From Paraeggerthella hominis (lineage in GTDB: Bacteria > Actinomycetota > Coriobacteriia > Coriobacteriales > Eggerthellaceae), in assembly GCF_021044775.1 (NCBI RefSeq), contig NZ_JAJNOQ010000009.1, forward strand, positions 52,773 to 116,772: DNA of 64,000 nucleotides. The letters run 5' to 3'. Positions 34,067 to 43,398 of the stretch are shown piece by piece (the first letter of the stretch is position 1; the number at the start of each line of letters is the position of its first letter). Made by a program: the position numbers and the translations under genes. The notes under the pieces are model-generated. The model saw nothing but the letters and a program-made list of their open reading frames with translations, made no database searches and was not told the origin of the DNA.

Positions 34067-34759
34067 TCATTCCGAAGCAGCGGGGTGCTCCGGCCACGGG
34101 GGCGGGTCCATCACCCGCATGTCCAGGTGCAGCGTTTGCGCGATGAGCAGCGCCAACTCGTCATCGGTGATGTCGGGTTTGGCTTTCATCATCCCCTCCA
34201 GGCCGAAGAGCAGCAATCCGAACGTTTCGGGCACCAGCTGAATATCGACGGTGCGGTATGCCGCGTATTCGGACACGATGTAGCGCTGGATGCATGCGAC
34301 GATTTCGCGTACGGCCCGTGTGGCGAACTTGTCGCGCATGCCCAGTTCTTCCAGGACGGTTATCATGGGGCGCGGTCGGCCCGATGCGGTGTAGAGCGCC
34401 CGGCGAAACGCCGACACGCATTTCTTCAGCTCGGAGGGCGTGTCGCCGAATGCGCGCAGTTCGTTCCAGGTGGCCACGCTTTCAATCAGGTCTTCCAGGT
34501 AATCGTCCAATACGGCAGCAGTCACGGCCTGCTTGTCGGGAAAATAATAGTACACCAGGCTACGGCTCACGCCGGCCTCGCGAGCGATTGAGGCCAAGCT
34601 GGTGGCTGCCACTCCCGCGCGTTCGTATAATTCTCGCGCAGCCAGCATGATGTCGCCCGCCGTGCCGTCTAGCCGTGCGCTTTCGCGCACCTGCCGCGTG
34701 ACGGGACGCGGCAGGTGCGGATCGACTCCCGGCATGGGCGCGCTGCTCTGCATGGGCAT
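34067..34759 (-). CDS. TetR-family transcriptional regulator
   Basis: A 230-residue regulator with a TetR HTH (IMLAARELYERAGVAATSLA, SIAREAGVSRSLVYYYFPDK) after a 35-residue N-terminal extension. The all-helical C-terminal domain would bind an inducer or dimerise. The ATG at 34757-34759 follows AAGGAGCCGTC; a second ATG two codons on is possible. It is followed upstream on the same strand by two DUF5692-like genes, which it may regulate. Confidence 0.87.
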   Translation of the reverse strand: MPMQSSAPMPGVDPHLPRPVTRQVRESARLDGTAGDIMLAARELYERAGVAATSLASIAREAGVSRSLVYYYFPDKQAVTAAVLDDYLEDLIESVATWNELRAFGDTPSELKKCVSAFRRALYTASGRPRPMITVLEELGMRDKFATRAVREIVACIQRYIVSEYAAYRTVDIQLVPETFGLLLFGLEGMMKAKPDITDDELALLIAQTLHLDMRVMDPPPWPEHPAASE

Positions 34760-34849
34760 GACGGCTCCTTCGTTCGTTTGGGAAGTCGCCGCATGTGCGT
34801 GCCGTTGTGCGGCTGCGCTCCGCTTTCGCGAGGATATCGGACGAGCGGA

Positions 34850-35809
34850 TCAGCGGTTTTCCTCGACGACCTCCCTATAGCTTCTGGTGTCAGTATAAAG
34901 CTCGTCTTTCAGCGGGTTAAGATGCCGCGAACGAATCCGGTGAACCTGGTAGGCGGCAAGCGCCATGTTGGCGGCAAGTGCCACCAAGCTTACTGCGAAG
35001 AACGCGGTTGGATTGTGCGTGGTGGGAATTTCCGCAAATGTGTAGAACTGCGGTACCGCCATGGCGAACATTGCGTACAGTCCCAGCGTTTGCGCGCGAT
35101 GTTGCAGCCATGCGCCGCGCTTCGTGAAGAACGTGGGGATGGTGCAGGCGATCAATAGCGCCAAGCCCGTGTACGTGGAATGGTCGGACATGCAGTTGTA
35201 GGTGTACGCGAAGTTCCACAGATCGTAGGCGATGATCCACATCCAAATCATGTCGGGCCAGATCATGTCTTCGGACTTGTCCTTGGAAACAAAGATGCCG
35301 AACCAGCCGCAGATGGTGATGATGTTCAGAACGCCGGCTATCGCGTTCATGATGTTCCACGGACCGGAAATCATCCACACATGGTCGACCACGGCGCCGT
35401 CCCATAATCCGAAACTGAACATCTGGACGTCGCGAACCACGGCCTCGGCTATATTGACTGCCAGAATGAGCGGCGGGAAGCAGAGCGCCCAACGCTTTTC
35501 GTACAGGTGATGCGTCCGACCGTCGGCACCGCGCCATTTCACGAACCTGAGCGCCATGAAGCCCACGCATCCGGCTAGAGCGGAATACGTTTTCACCCAG
35601 TTGAACCAGTTGCCCGTGCCGTAGGCGTTTCCGGGCGCGGCGGTGTAGGGCCATACGAACACGGTCAGCACGATAGGCGCGGCAATGAACAGCGCCACGC
35701 CGCCCCATGCGCTCGTGCGCCCTAATTCGTTGAATGCCATCAGGGCGAACAGCACGAACAGCCATACGGCCCACACCGTAGGGTCGCTTGCCTGGTACAG
35801 GATTCCCAT
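34850..35809 (-). CDS. Polytopic membrane protein, DUF5692-like (copy 2)
   Basis: A 319-residue protein with about eight hydrophobic segments. From memory it resembles the DUF5692 family, which has no known function. Conserved features shared with its neighbour are FNELGRTSAWGG, IVLTVFVWPYT, WVKTYSALAGC, SGPWNIMNAIAG, YDLWNFAYTYNCMSDHS, ACTIPTFFTKRGAWLQHR and a C-terminal NPLKDELYTDTRSYR. Start at 35809 with GGAGGCAATCC. The paralogue starts upstream on the same strand with 103 bp between; TetR lies downstream. Many Trp/Tyr in the loops suggest binding of an aromatic or polar ligand, but that is speculation. Confidence 0.85.
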   Translation of the reverse strand: MGILYQASDPTVWAVWLFVLFALMAFNELGRTSAWGGVALFIAAPIVLTVFVWPYTAAPGNAYGTGNWFNWVKTYSALAGCVGFMALRFVKWRGADGRTHHLYEKRWALCFPPLILAVNIAEAVVRDVQMFSFGLWDGAVVDHVWMISGPWNIMNAIAGVLNIITICGWFGIFVSKDKSEDMIWPDMIWMWIIAYDLWNFAYTYNCMSDHSTYTGLALLIACTIPTFFTKRGAWLQHRAQTLGLYAMFAMAVPQFYTFAEIPTTHNPTAFFAVSLVALAANMALAAYQVHRIRSRHLNPLKDELYTDTRSYREVVEENR

Positions 35810-35912
35810 GGATTGCCTCCTTGGATCGCGCGATGCCGGGGCCTTGTTGCTCGCAGGGCTCGTCGTGGCTTGCCGCGTACGGTTCGCCCTGGTTCCAATT
35901 GCGCCGCTGTTG

Positions 35913-36935
35913 CTACGGACGTGTCACCATCGTCTCCACGCGGCCCTTGTCGTCCCAAGCCGCGGCATAGCCGAATTGTTCCAGGTTCGCCAGCGCCGCT
36001 TCGCGTTCGCCTTCGGGAACGTCGATGTTGTCAAGGTAGACGCTGCGATACCGCGAGCTGTCTATGAATAGCTCGCGTTTGAACGGATTGCGCTTTTTTG
36101 CCAGCATCGTGCGCGCTTGATAGACCGCCACGCATGCGTTGAACGCAAGCGCGATCACAGAGATGGTCATGTGAGCTGCGGGGCTGTTGGTGGAATGCAC
36201 TATGAACATGGGATGCAAGAAGAACCACGGCACCGTCATGGTGATGATCATGTTGACGGCCAAGGTGCGCACGCGATGCTGCGCGTAGGCACCGCGCTTG
36301 ATGAAGAACGCCGGGATGGTGCAGGCGAGCAGTAGAACCAAGCCGCAGTACATGGAACGGTCCGACACGCTGTTGTAGGTGTACGCGAAGTTCCACAGAT
36401 CGTACCCGATGATCCAGAACCACATTTGATCGGGCCATATATAGTCTTTCTTCTTTCCGCGGCTTACGATGATCCCGAAAAACCCGCAGATGCACAGCGC
36501 GTTCAGGATGCCCGCCACACCGTTGATGACGTTCCATGGTCCGCCCACTACCATGTAGCCGTCCACCATGCCCGTCACGCCTGCCAGCTGAAAGTCGCGG
36601 ATGCACGCTTCCAGGATGTTGATGGCGAAGATGATGGGAGGAATGCATACGATGTGCTTCTTTTGAAACGCGGGAAAGTACACGATGAGCCATCCCAGAA
36701 TGGCACCGGCCAAGCACGAGTACGTTTTCACCCACTGAAACCATGTGCCCGCGCCTGTTCCCTCGACGGCGGTGTTCGGCCATACGAACACCGTCAACAC
36801 GATGGGCAACGCGATGAACATCGCCGCGCCGACCCATTTGCTTAGACGCGAAAGCTCGTTCATTCCTATGAGAAACACCAGGTAGACGATTACGCTTATG
36901 AAAGCCGTTGCCGAAAGCGGTTCATAGAAGAACAT
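35913..36935 (-). CDS. Polytopic membrane protein, DUF5692-like (copy 1)
   Basis: A 340-residue paralogue of the product at 34850-35809, with the same order of motifs (MNELSRLSKWVG, IVLTVFVWPNT, WVKTYSCLAGA, GGPWNVINGVAG, YDLWNFAYTYNSVSDRSMY, ACTIPAFFIKRGAYAQHR, NPFKRELFIDSSRYR) and an extra 20-residue tail. The pair arose by tandem duplication followed by clear divergence. Start at 36935 (MFFYEPLSATAF) after GAAGGGGCTCCT. An inverted repeat at 37063-37090 in its upstream region may be a regulator site. Confidence 0.85.
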   Translation of the reverse strand: MFFYEPLSATAFISVIVYLVFLIGMNELSRLSKWVGAAMFIALPIVLTVFVWPNTAVEGTGAGTWFQWVKTYSCLAGAILGWLIVYFPAFQKKHIVCIPPIIFAINILEACIRDFQLAGVTGMVDGYMVVGGPWNVINGVAGILNALCICGFFGIIVSRGKKKDYIWPDQMWFWIIGYDLWNFAYTYNSVSDRSMYCGLVLLLACTIPAFFIKRGAYAQHRVRTLAVNMIITMTVPWFFLHPMFIVHSTNSPAAHMTISVIALAFNACVAVYQARTMLAKKRNPFKRELFIDSSRYRSVYLDNIDVPEGEREAALANLEQFGYAAAWDDKGRVETMVTRP

Positions 36936-37062
36936 AGGAGCCCCTTCCCTTCGAATGCGTGCGAACCGTCTTGGGAAAACGCTCGAAAATCGATGCGGTT
37001 TTCGCTCAGAGCGATTCGCTCCTATTGAGGCACAGCATAGCAAGGAGATTTTCCGTGGGCTT

Positions 37063-37090
37063 GACGATTTGATCTTGAAACGTCAAATCG
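37063..37090. promoter_or_regulatory. Composite inverted repeat, candidate operator
   Basis: Two nested palindromes overlap: TTGACG (37063-37068) with CGTCAA (37081-37086), and CGATTTGA (37067-37074) with TCAAATCG (37083-37090). It lies 128-155 bp upstream of the first DUF5692-like gene and could bind the TetR regulator. Between 37091 and 37237 only the hairpin below is seen. Confidence 0.45.
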
Positions 37091-37121
37091 CGCTTCGCGG
37101 TGCGTGCGGTGTCCAGCGCGT

Positions 37122-37150
37122 GCGGGCGGGCTAGAAGGAAGCCCGCCCGC
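37122..37150. terminator. GC-rich hairpin downstream of the amidase gene
   Basis: GCGGGCGGGCT and AGCCCGCCCGC are perfect 11-bp arms around a 7-base loop, about 90 bp past the amidase stop on the minus strand. T-tract is absent. Confidence 0.5.
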
Positions 37151-37237
37151 TGAGGGATTTTGGGAAGCGCAGTTATCGTTTGCTAAGAAGGGAGCTCGTC
37201 AACGGCGCAATCCGGCGCTCGTTGATTGCGGGCAATC

Positions 37238-38764
37238 CTACTTCAGGTAGTTTTGGGGGATCGCGCGCCCGGTGGTTTTCTGCTCAAAGCTGTAGGCGAT
37301 GTTGAGCAGCTTCTCGTCCTCGTTCTGGCTTCCGATGAAAGTGGCTCCTCTGGGGGCGCCTTCTTCGGAAACGTCGACCGGCACCGTCAGTTCGGGGTAT
37401 CCTGCCACGGCGGGCAGAAGGACGCCTTCGTTGTCGTAGAAGACAAGTGCGTCGAGCTTGTTGTCGCGAAGCAGGTCGTCGATTCGGCTCTGTGCCTTTT
37501 TAACCATCGCTTCGACCTTCGCTTTGTCGAATTCGTTCACCTCGTTTGCCTCTTCAAGGAGGTCCTGGCCGTATTTTGCTCGTCTGCTCTCGTCTTCTTT
37601 GTTGAAGGCGATCAGCTCCGCGAGGCTTTTCACCGGCGCATTGTAGGTTTGCAGGTACCGATTGAGGTCGTTTTTGAAGTCCTGGTTGATGATGTGCTCG
37701 TTGTCAATTCCTTCTTCCGGAAGCTCGACCGCTACCGCTTCGGCGCCGCAGGCCTTTATCTTGTTGGCAAGGGCCTGGTCGGGATCTTTGCCGACAATGC
37801 CGATTCGCTTCCCCTTGAGAAAGTCGGCGTCGAGGTTTTCGTTCACGGCCTTCGACGTATCCGATATGGATGCGTTGTAGAGAGCGGCTGCGTCCTTCAC
37901 GTTTTTCGTCATGGGCCCTACGGTGTCCATGGTGGATGACAGCGGAATCACGCCCGCGGCGGAGATGGCGTCTTTCGTGGGTTTGAATCCGACGATCGAA
38001 TGGATCGCCGACGGGGCGATGATCGAACCCGTGGTTTCCGTTCCGATCGCCACTGCGGAGAGGTTCGCGGCAACGGCTGCGCCGCTTCCGGAACTGGAGC
38101 CTTCCGGCGAGAGCTCGAGGGGATTGAAGGGGTTGTGGGTTTGGCCGGCCTTGGAGCTGTAGCCGCTTGGCATCCTCGTGTCCATGAAGTTTGCAAGCTC
38201 CGACAGGTTCGACTTGCCCAAAATGATGGCGCCGCTATTGACGAGGGCGGTTACCATTTCGGCGTTGTCGCTTGGCGTGAAGTCCTTGAGCGCGTAGGTG
38301 CCGCCGCTGGTCGGCATGGTGTTCGTGTTGATGTTGTCTTTGACGAGGACGGGGATTCCCCTCATGCCCGTCGGGGCTGCGGGGCTCGCGTCGAGGGCGC
38401 GGGCTTCCTCCATTGCTTTCGGGTTGATTGCCGCCACTGCGTTGAGCCCCTTTTCGCCGGCATCGTACGTTTTGATGCGGTCCAGGTAAAACGCCGTCAG
38501 CTCTTCGTAGGTTAGCTCGCCCTTAGAGATTGCCGCATGCAGGTCTTCGATGGATTTCTCCATGATCAGGTCTTTTTTCGCGCGGATCTTTTCGAGGTCC
38601 ATCCCGGCAAGCTGCGAGTCGATGAGCGCGACCTGCTTGTCCTTGTCGTAGGCTATGCGCTCTTCCTGATTGGGGGTGAGCGATTTCAGGAGCATGAACG
38701 CAGCTAGGGAGATGCCGGCTAGGGCAAGTATCACGATCAATGCGATCTTCGCGGTTGTTTTCAT
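37238..38764 (-). CDS. Amidase-signature hydrolase with N-terminal membrane anchor
   Basis: A 508-residue amidase of the AS family. The Ser-cisSer-Lys triad can be placed: Lys in VLVKDNINT (about residue 143), first Ser in SPEGSSSGSGAA (about 222) and nucleophile Ser in GTETTGSIIAP (about 246). The N-terminus (KIALIVILALAGISLAAFML) is a signal anchor, so the enzyme acts outside the membrane. AS enzymes hydrolyse amide bonds in small molecules, peptides or acyl amides; the substrate is open. It is single, with ATG at 38762-38764. Confidence 0.87.
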   Translation of the reverse strand: MKTTAKIALIVILALAGISLAAFMLLKSLTPNQEERIAYDKDKQVALIDSQLAGMDLEKIRAKKDLIMEKSIEDLHAAISKGELTYEELTAFYLDRIKTYDAGEKGLNAVAAINPKAMEEARALDASPAAPTGMRGIPVLVKDNINTNTMPTSGGTYALKDFTPSDNAEMVTALVNSGAIILGKSNLSELANFMDTRMPSGYSSKAGQTHNPFNPLELSPEGSSSGSGAAVAANLSAVAIGTETTGSIIAPSAIHSIVGFKPTKDAISAAGVIPLSSTMDTVGPMTKNVKDAAALYNASISDTSKAVNENLDADFLKGKRIGIVGKDPDQALANKIKACGAEAVAVELPEEGIDNEHIINQDFKNDLNRYLQTYNAPVKSLAELIAFNKEDESRRAKYGQDLLEEANEVNEFDKAKVEAMVKKAQSRIDDLLRDNKLDALVFYDNEGVLLPAVAGYPELTVPVDVSEEGAPRGATFIGSQNEDEKLLNIAYSFEQKTTGRAIPQNYLK

Positions 38765-39184
38765 CGATGCCTCTTCACTTCGTTTGGGGAATGCGGCGCA
38801 GTTCTTGCGTTTCCGGTTGCTCTATGGGCAATGGTGTTCCGTCCGGAAGGCTGATTCCCCAAGGGGGTCTTTCGTTGCTTGGGGTCTTTATACCACGGCA
38901 AATGGGATTTCAGGTCTTTTTAAGGTTGGAACGAGGAAGCGGGAGGGTGTGGGAGAGCTTGTTGTCCGATGCTTGGCGCATGGTGGACGCATCGATTGTG
39001 ATATTCTGAGTTCCGCAGGGAGCGATTTGTCGGAAGGGGAGGGCGTGAGGAGGCCGGGATGTTCCAGGGCTTTTCCGCGCTGCTTTTTGCTCCAATAATC
39101 ATAGTGGCGAAGGTGTGGATGTATCTGGCCAAGATGCCTAGGTCTTGAGCCTGTTTTCAAAGGCTTGCTAGCGTCTAAGCGAAG
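38765..39184. other. 420-bp gap without a recognisable gene
   Basis: Short open frames exist on both strands but none has a ribosome-binding site with plausible composition. It must contain the amidase promoter (minus strand); no repeat was seen. Confidence 0.4.
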
Positions 39185-39619
39185 CTACCAGTACCGGTTA
39201 TTCCTCTCCTCAAGCTCGATGAGTGCATCGTAGAGCTGCTTCTGTAGCTCGTCCTTCTTCAGGCTTTTGACGTAGCATTCGATTTCTTTGTAATGCTCTT
39301 GCTGCTGACGCTCCTCTTCCTTTTTCGATTCCTCGACTTCGCTCAGGAAGGCATCGGCTTCGCTGGGAAACGCGGTGAAGCATAATGCGATCATGTGCTT
39401 GCAGATAACCCGTCTGTCTTTTGCGAAAGGACAATTGCAGCGAGAGCGCTTGGGGTGCTCGATGTCGATGATGGTGTGGTAGGGGTCTTTCGCCGATCCC
39501 TGCATGTAGCTTTCGAAGATACTTTCGGCCAGCTGCTCGTACGCTTTAGCCTTTCCTTCTTTAAAGTAGTCGTAGCCTCGCCAGACAGAAGCTCCGCTTG
39601 CTGAAGACCAGAAGCTCAT
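39185..39619 (-). CDS. SWIM zinc-finger protein
   Basis: A 144-residue protein with a SWIM-type zinc finger: CNCPFAKDRRVICKHMIALC (Cys-X-Cys ... Cys-X-His) at about residues 61-80, preceded by an aromatic N-terminal region (FWSSASGASVWRGYDYFKEG) and followed by a charged coiled-coil-like tail (VEESKKEEERQQQEHYKEIE). SWIM fingers bind DNA or proteins and often occur with SNF2 helicases, but none is adjacent here. The start at 39619 (MSFWSSAS) follows GAGGGC; a start at 39691 is in frame but lacks support. Confidence 0.75.
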   Translation of the reverse strand: MSFWSSASGASVWRGYDYFKEGKAKAYEQLAESIFESYMQGSAKDPYHTIIDIEHPKRSRCNCPFAKDRRVICKHMIALCFTAFPSEADAFLSEVEESKKEEERQQQEHYKEIECYVKSLKKDELQKQLYDALIELEERNNRYW

Positions 39620-39858
39620 GAAAGCCCTCGTTTCTGCCGTTGTCACCGATCGGTTGAGCTGAAGTGTACGTTCGAAAGGGGAAAGATGCAAGCTGGCTGG
39701 TAGCGAAGTCGGCGGGAGTCGTGTATTCGTCTTGCTGGAATAGGTGCTAGGATAGGTGGTGAAGGCGGGTTCTCGAGGTCGTGCGTCATCTCGGGGAAAT
39801 CCGGTATCTCAATGCGTGCAGAATTCGTTCGCGCTACTACTGCGATTAAGGACTTACG

Positions 39859-40776
39859 ATGAGCGACATCACTCTTTTTCGATTGAAGCCCGAGGTCGAG
39901 CCTATTGCGTTGCAGGCTGTACGTTTGGAGCGCGAGATACAGCGGCTTATCGAACGGAATATGGAAACCTTCTTCGGAGTGCGATTCCTGGCGAGCGAGT
40001 ATGTTGTTTCGCTTGTCGATGGTGCCGATGTCCAAGGCGGACGCATCGATAGCCTTGGGATCGATGAGAACAATTGCCCGGTAATATTCGAATACAAACG
40101 TGACGTCAATGAAAATGTCATCAACCAAGGGTTATTCTATCTCGATTGGCTTATCGATCATCGTGCGGACTTCAAGCTACTGGTGATCGAAAAGCTCGGC
40201 AGGCAAGCCGCCGACGCTATAGATTGGAGTTCGCCCGCCGTTTATTGCATTGCAAACGCGTTCGGCAGGTACGATTTGCATGCGATTAAGCAGATGAACC
40301 GCAATATCCGTTTGATCCGCTATGCGAACGGTGGCGACATGGTGATGTTTGAGTATCTGAATTCGCCGTCTACCGTTGCGCTGGCTTCCCCTGCGATCGA
40401 CGGAAGCTTTGCGAGGTCGAGGTCGAACGACAAAACCTTTGCGCAGCAGTACGCCGGAACGACGGATGAATTGCGTGAGATCGTCGATGAGGTTCGCCGT
40501 TACATGGCAGAACGGGGTGACGACGTATCCGAAAACGAGCTCAAGTTGTACTTGGCCATCAAAAAAGTTCGCAACATCGTTTGCGTCGAGGTGAACAGAA
40601 CGCGCGTGATTCTGCACATGCATCTGAATCCCGATACGGTTGAGCTGGGCGGCATCGTTGTCGATGCTCGCGAAAAAGGCCATTGGGGTACGGGCGATCT
40701 GGAGTGCAGCATCCGCACCATGGACGAGCTCGACAGCGTCAAGCCGCTGCTCGATAGGGCGTACTTGGAGAATTAG
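39859..40776 (+). CDS. NucS-like PD-(D/E)XK nuclease-domain protein (DUF5655 type)
   Basis: A 305-residue protein. Residues about 30-115 form a PD-(D/E)XK-type nuclease fold with GGRIDSLGIDENN and VIFEYKRDVNENVINQ (the E-x-K with the Q helix). The C-terminal part (about 200-305) has REIVDEVRRYMAER and a final EKGHWGTGDLECSI, as in DUF5655 proteins. Members are predicted nucleases or transport-linked proteins of unknown role. ATG at 39859. The last codons overlap the decayed Fic gene on the other strand. Confidence 0.75.
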   Translation: MSDITLFRLKPEVEPIALQAVRLEREIQRLIERNMETFFGVRFLASEYVVSLVDGADVQGGRIDSLGIDENNCPVIFEYKRDVNENVINQGLFYLDWLIDHRADFKLLVIEKLGRQAADAIDWSSPAVYCIANAFGRYDLHAIKQMNRNIRLIRYANGGDMVMFEYLNSPSTVALASPAIDGSFARSRSNDKTFAQQYAGTTDELREIVDEVRRYMAERGDDVSENELKLYLAIKKVRNIVCVEVNRTRVILHMHLNPDTVELGGIVVDAREKGHWGTGDLECSIRTMDELDSVKPLLDRAYLEN

Positions 40777-41275
40777 GGGTTGGTAGGGAGCGCGGGCGCT
40801 TCGGTCTTTTCGGCCTTGCCATTCGCCAATAAGTTCGCCAGCGCACGCTCGATGGTGGTGCTGATGTCGGGACAGGCTTGGGAGCTGTGCCGCTTCGTCA
40901 CCTTGCCAAAGGAGTCGCGCAGCGCAGCCTCTTCGCGCTCGGTCTTGATGAGCTTGGTTTCCGACACCGGGGGTATGCGTTCTTCGAACTCTCGGTATGT
41001 TGCTAGGATTACGCCCAGCATGGAGCGTACGAACGGCCCAACATAGTTGCTGCTCTCATGCCAGCCCACGGAACTCGCGGCGAGGGTGTCGCGATACGGT
41101 TGGACGCCTCGGTGGACTGGACCCTCGCGACTTTGGTCAGCGCCTCCAGGGCGTCCGGCTTAGCGGCGAGGTAGAGGGCCTGCTTGCCCCTATGCTCGTG
41201 GACTGCCGAGAGCAGCTCCATCGTCTTCGGAGTCAGAAGCCCTTGAGGGACACTCGAATAGTCGAATTGTCGCAT
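40773..41275 (-). pseudogene. Decayed Fic-family gene with internal deletion
   Basis: The first part (41275 downward) reads MRQFDYSSVPQGLLTPKTME and VARVQSTEASNRI, the N-terminal region of Fic-domain proteins including the (S/T)xxxE inhibitory motif. After a frame change near 41070 the sequence continues as GWHESSNYVGPFVRSMLGVI, the C-terminal region of the same family. The catalytic HPFxxGNGR core that should lie between is gone. Deletion plus frameshift makes this a remnant. Confidence 0.75.
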
Positions 41276-41552
41276 CCAGTCGCCTTTGTTGCGGCATGGG
41301 CCGATTATCTGCATCGTATTGCAATAGATGATGCGGATTTGTTTTCGAAGAGGCAGATAAAGCCACGATACTGCAGCAACGTTGGCGGATGGAGGCGAAG
41401 CGAACGGAAGCGCTGCTGACGAGGAAGTAAGTGTCTGAGCTGCGTATACGATGGATTGTGGCATATGGCTGCGTACTTCCACGGGATCGGCACGCGGCTA
41501 CCACCTTAGCGGCATGCGCTTTGCAACGTGCGGATTCCGATTTGCCAAGATA

Positions 41553-41580
41553 ACGGAAGTGAACTAATATTTACTTCCGT
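41553..41580. promoter_or_regulatory. Inverted repeat before the Fic gene, candidate operator
   Basis: ACGGAAGT and ACTTCCGT are perfect 8-bp arms around a 12-base AT-rich centre, 40 bp upstream of the Fic start. The position over the promoter suggests binding of a dimeric regulator, possibly the Fic protein itself. The rest of 41276-41552 shows no gene. Confidence 0.5.
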
Positions 41581-41620
41581 AAAAGAATAGGAATCGGCAT
41601 TAAATCTGCTGGGAGGGACC

Positions 41621-42805
41621 ATGTGGCCAAGCATTACCTACGAGACGTGCGCATGGAACAGGGATTACGATGATCTTGCGCTCATACCCAAGGGTCGCAG
41701 GCGCAAGATCCTGCCGATTTACGAAGCGGCGGTCCCGGCGGCAATCGCCCAGCAGGCGGTCAGTCTGTCTCCCGAACTTGAACGGCGAATCGCCGAGGTT
41801 GAGGTCGCGGTGGCGCGCTTCGATGAGGCTCAGGGCGCGCGTGACTGGGATCTTCCAGCGCTCCTCTTGAGGAGCGAATCCTCGTCGAGTTCCCAGATCG
41901 AGCGGCTTACGTCGAGTGTGAGCAACGTGGCGCTCGCGGAGCTCACGGAAAAGGCGCCTGCGAACGCCTTGCTCATTGCGGGTAACGTTGTTGCCATGCG
42001 CGAGGCCGTCGGGCAGAGCGGACCCGTGAGCATCGGCTCGATCTGCAGCATTCATGACGCGCTCATGGCGGGAACCGCCGAGCGGCGGGGGCTACGCAAC
42101 GAGCAGGTGTGGATCGGAGGCTCGCCCTACAGCCCGCATGGGGCGTCTTTCGTACCCCCCTATGAAAAGCGCATCCCCGGATGCCTCGACGACCTTATCG
42201 CGTTCGGGGGGCGTGAAGACGTCTCGCCCGTGGCCAAGGCGGCGATCTTTCACGCGCAGTTCGAGACCATTCACCCGTTCACGGATGGCAACGGCCGCAC
42301 GGGTCGTGCGCTCGTGCACCGCATGCTGGCGAACGATGAGATCCTCCTGCATTCGACCTTGCCCGTTTCCGCGGGGCTGCTGCACGACGTGGGGCGGTAC
42401 ATGGGGGCGCTCAATGCCTATCATGCGGGGGATATCGAGCCGATGATCTGCTGCCTTGTCGACGCGTTGGAACTCGCCGTCGTCATAGGTTCGCGTATCG
42501 CATTCGACGTGGACGCCGTTCTCGACGCATGGAGCGCTGCCAACACGGACCGCGCAGGGTCGGCTTCCCATGACCTGCCCGCGCTTCTAGTGGAGCAACC
42601 CGTCGTGAACGTCGCATACGTCGCAGAGCATCTCGAAATCACCGACCGCGCTGCGCGCTCCCTTGTTGAAACTGCTTGCGAGAGAGGCATTCTCTCGAAG
42701 ATGGGCAATGCGAAGCGGGGCGCGTTCTACCAAGCGGGCGAGCTCATAGGGATACTCGAGGAGGTATCGAGCCTCCAGGGCATTCGGAGAATCGCCGCCC
42801 GCTAG
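41621..42805 (+). CDS. Fic-domain protein (putative AMP-transferase)
   Basis: A 394-residue Fic protein. The catalytic motif HPFTDGNGRTGRAL is intact at about residue 217. An N-terminal inhibitory-type motif (SSSSSQIERL, about 88) fits class II Fic proteins, where Glu restrains ATP binding. The C-terminal part (about 320-385) looks like a winged helix (VNVAYVAEHLEITDRAARSL), so it may bind DNA and control itself. Fic enzymes move AMP or other groups to target proteins. ATG at 41621 with GGGAGGGACC. It lies next to a decayed Fic gene of the same type. Confidence 0.88.
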   Translation: MWPSITYETCAWNRDYDDLALIPKGRRRKILPIYEAAVPAAIAQQAVSLSPELERRIAEVEVAVARFDEAQGARDWDLPALLLRSESSSSSQIERLTSSVSNVALAELTEKAPANALLIAGNVVAMREAVGQSGPVSIGSICSIHDALMAGTAERRGLRNEQVWIGGSPYSPHGASFVPPYEKRIPGCLDDLIAFGGREDVSPVAKAAIFHAQFETIHPFTDGNGRTGRALVHRMLANDEILLHSTLPVSAGLLHDVGRYMGALNAYHAGDIEPMICCLVDALELAVVIGSRIAFDVDAVLDAWSAANTDRAGSASHDLPALLVEQPVVNVAYVAEHLEITDRAARSLVETACERGILSKMGNAKRGAFYQAGELIGILEEVSSLQGIRRIAAR

Positions 42806-42966
42806 TGAGCCGCTGGGATTCCGAGGGGATTTCGTGTGTGGGCTACGGATTGCGTTGCCGATTTCCGTACGGTCTTCCTTCCGGGCTTTCTGATCCTACC
42901 TGATGCGCTCGATCTACATTGTTTGCCTGATGGGCTGGCGTGTGGCCGCAATCTCGTCAAAACTGT

Positions 42967-43200
42967 TTGACATCCGGCCTGTATCGTTTTCTCGGGGGCG
43001 ACGAGGAGGCCGAGCGCGTCCTGCGTGCCTAGAACGAGGTGCTGTACGCGGAGGAGCGCAGCTCCATGCTGCGTGCAAGCCGAATTGCCGATCCCTCTGC
43101 AGAGTGTGAAGTCTACGGCTCCCTAGTCGACTTCATTGCCTTGAGGAGCTCTGCGCAGTGGTTATCGCGTTTCATGAATATCCTTTTAGATCGCTCTTGA
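42967..43200 (+). pseudogene. Remnant of a small mobile-element protein gene
   Basis: In the 593-bp gap after the Fic gene one frame reads LTSGLYRFLGGDEEAERVLR, stop (TAG, 43030-43032), NEVLYAEERSSMLRASRIAD and on to a TGA at 43200. The piece NEVLYAEE is identical to the one near the end of the protein encoded at 46478-46753. It looks like a broken relative of that gene. The remaining bases of the gap show nothing. Confidence 0.45.
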
Positions 43201-43398
43201 AGGATGAAGTGGCTCTAGGCGTTTGCTCCAGCGCGGTGCGGGCTCTGTTTCGAGCGCGTCGAGAGAGCTTCGTGCAACGATCGGCAGTACGGCTTGGACG
43301 GGCCTACGCCGCACTGGCTTGACCTGGGCGTGGAGCTCACGCGACTCGTCATAAGGGTGCAGTTGTATTCCTCGAAAGCCGTCGCACGCCGTCCCCTT

